From assembly GCA_003695725.1 (NCBI GenBank), contig RFHX01000004.1:1-13410 (forward strand): 13,410 nucleotides of DNA, given 5' to 3'. The DNA comes from J061 sp003695725 [NCBI: Candidatus Schekmanbacteria bacterium] (lineage in GTDB: Bacteria; Schekmanbacteria; GWA2-38-11). This document shows, piece by piece, positions 13,345 through 13,410 of the stretch (position 1 is the first letter of the stretch; each line of letters begins with the position of its first letter). The translations under genes were made by a program, and so were the position numbers. The notes below the pieces were generated by a model. The model saw nothing but the letters and a program-made list of their open reading frames with translations. It was not told the DNA's origin and did not search any database.

Positions 13345-13410
13345 GTGAAACGAATAAGACTTGGCACAAGAAAAAGCAAGCTTGCAATTAGGCAGGCAGA
13401 ATTGGTGAGG
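13345..13410 (+). CDS. hemC: Porphobilinogen deaminase (hydroxymethylbilane synthase), N-terminal part
   Basis: The first 22 codons of a gene that runs off the window. The translation after the GTG start, KRIRLGTRKSKLAIRQAELV, is the highly conserved HemC N-terminus (usual form IRIGTRxSxLALxQA). The enzyme joins four porphobilinogen units into hydroxymethylbilane. GTG at 13345 is the only plausible start, since the overlapping ATG at 13343 is followed at once by a stop. It lies 9 bp after the dehydrogenase stop, with AAGAAGA upstream as a modest ribosome-binding site, so it belongs to the same operon. Confidence 0.92.
   Translation, partial: MKRIRLGTRKSKLAIRQAELVR

Overview
The window is gene-dense, AT-rich bacterial chromosome carrying conserved housekeeping genes. 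It has no tRNA or rRNA genes, CRISPR arrays or insertion sequences that I can see. A four-subunit, ferredoxin-linked 2-oxoacid oxidoreductase, a molybdate/tungstate ABC transporter, the C5 (glutamyl-tRNA) tetrapyrrole route and a stand-alone precorrin-2 dehydrogenase together suggest an anaerobic or microaerophilic bacterium with low to moderate GC. A member of the Deltaproteobacteria, Nitrospirae, Schekmanbacteria or a similar lineage would fit, but the window alone cannot place it. The order dnaX-ybaB-recR followed by a pyruvate:ferredoxin oxidoreductase gene is, from memory, also seen in Geobacter-like genomes.

Layout. (1) 62-778: a TylF/MycF-type SAM-dependent O-methyltransferase, probably the end of an upstream secondary-metabolite or surface-glycan region. 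(2) 878-6591: a tightly packed same-strand run of dnaX, ybaB/ebfC and recR (replication and recombination), then the gamma, delta, alpha and beta subunits of a pyruvate/2-oxoacid:ferredoxin oxidoreductase. Gaps run from 4 bp of overlap to 32 bp, so one operon is likely. (3) 6653-6856: a minimal LapA-type two-helix membrane protein. (4) 6964-10100: a molybdate/tungstate uptake operon made of a ModE-type DNA-binding protein without effector domains, a periplasmic binding protein, a permease and an ATPase. A good sigma70-type promoter precedes it, with a 19-bp palindrome lying almost exactly between the -35 and -10 boxes. (5) 10103-11151, minus strand: an ArsR-type regulator and a SAM-dependent methyltransferase, translationally coupled and converging on modC with only 2 bp between stop codons. 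(6) 11396-13410: a tetrapyrrole operon of hemL, a precorrin-2 dehydrogenase (sirC / CysG N-terminal type) and the first 22 codons of hemC, running off the window.

How the genes fit together. The oxidoreductase converts pyruvate or a related 2-oxoacid plus CoA to the acyl-CoA while reducing ferredoxin. The ABC transporter supplies molybdate or tungstate for Mo/W enzymes, none of which is encoded here. The hem genes make 5-aminolevulinate and then hydroxymethylbilane, and the dehydrogenase diverts uroporphyrinogen III-derived precorrin-2 to sirohydrochlorin. No clearly new system is evident. The items most worth a second look are the candidate ModE operator, the cysteine-free ArsR plus methyltransferase pair and its divergent promoter region with hemL, and the coupling of a metabolic iron-sulfur enzyme to dnaX-recR.
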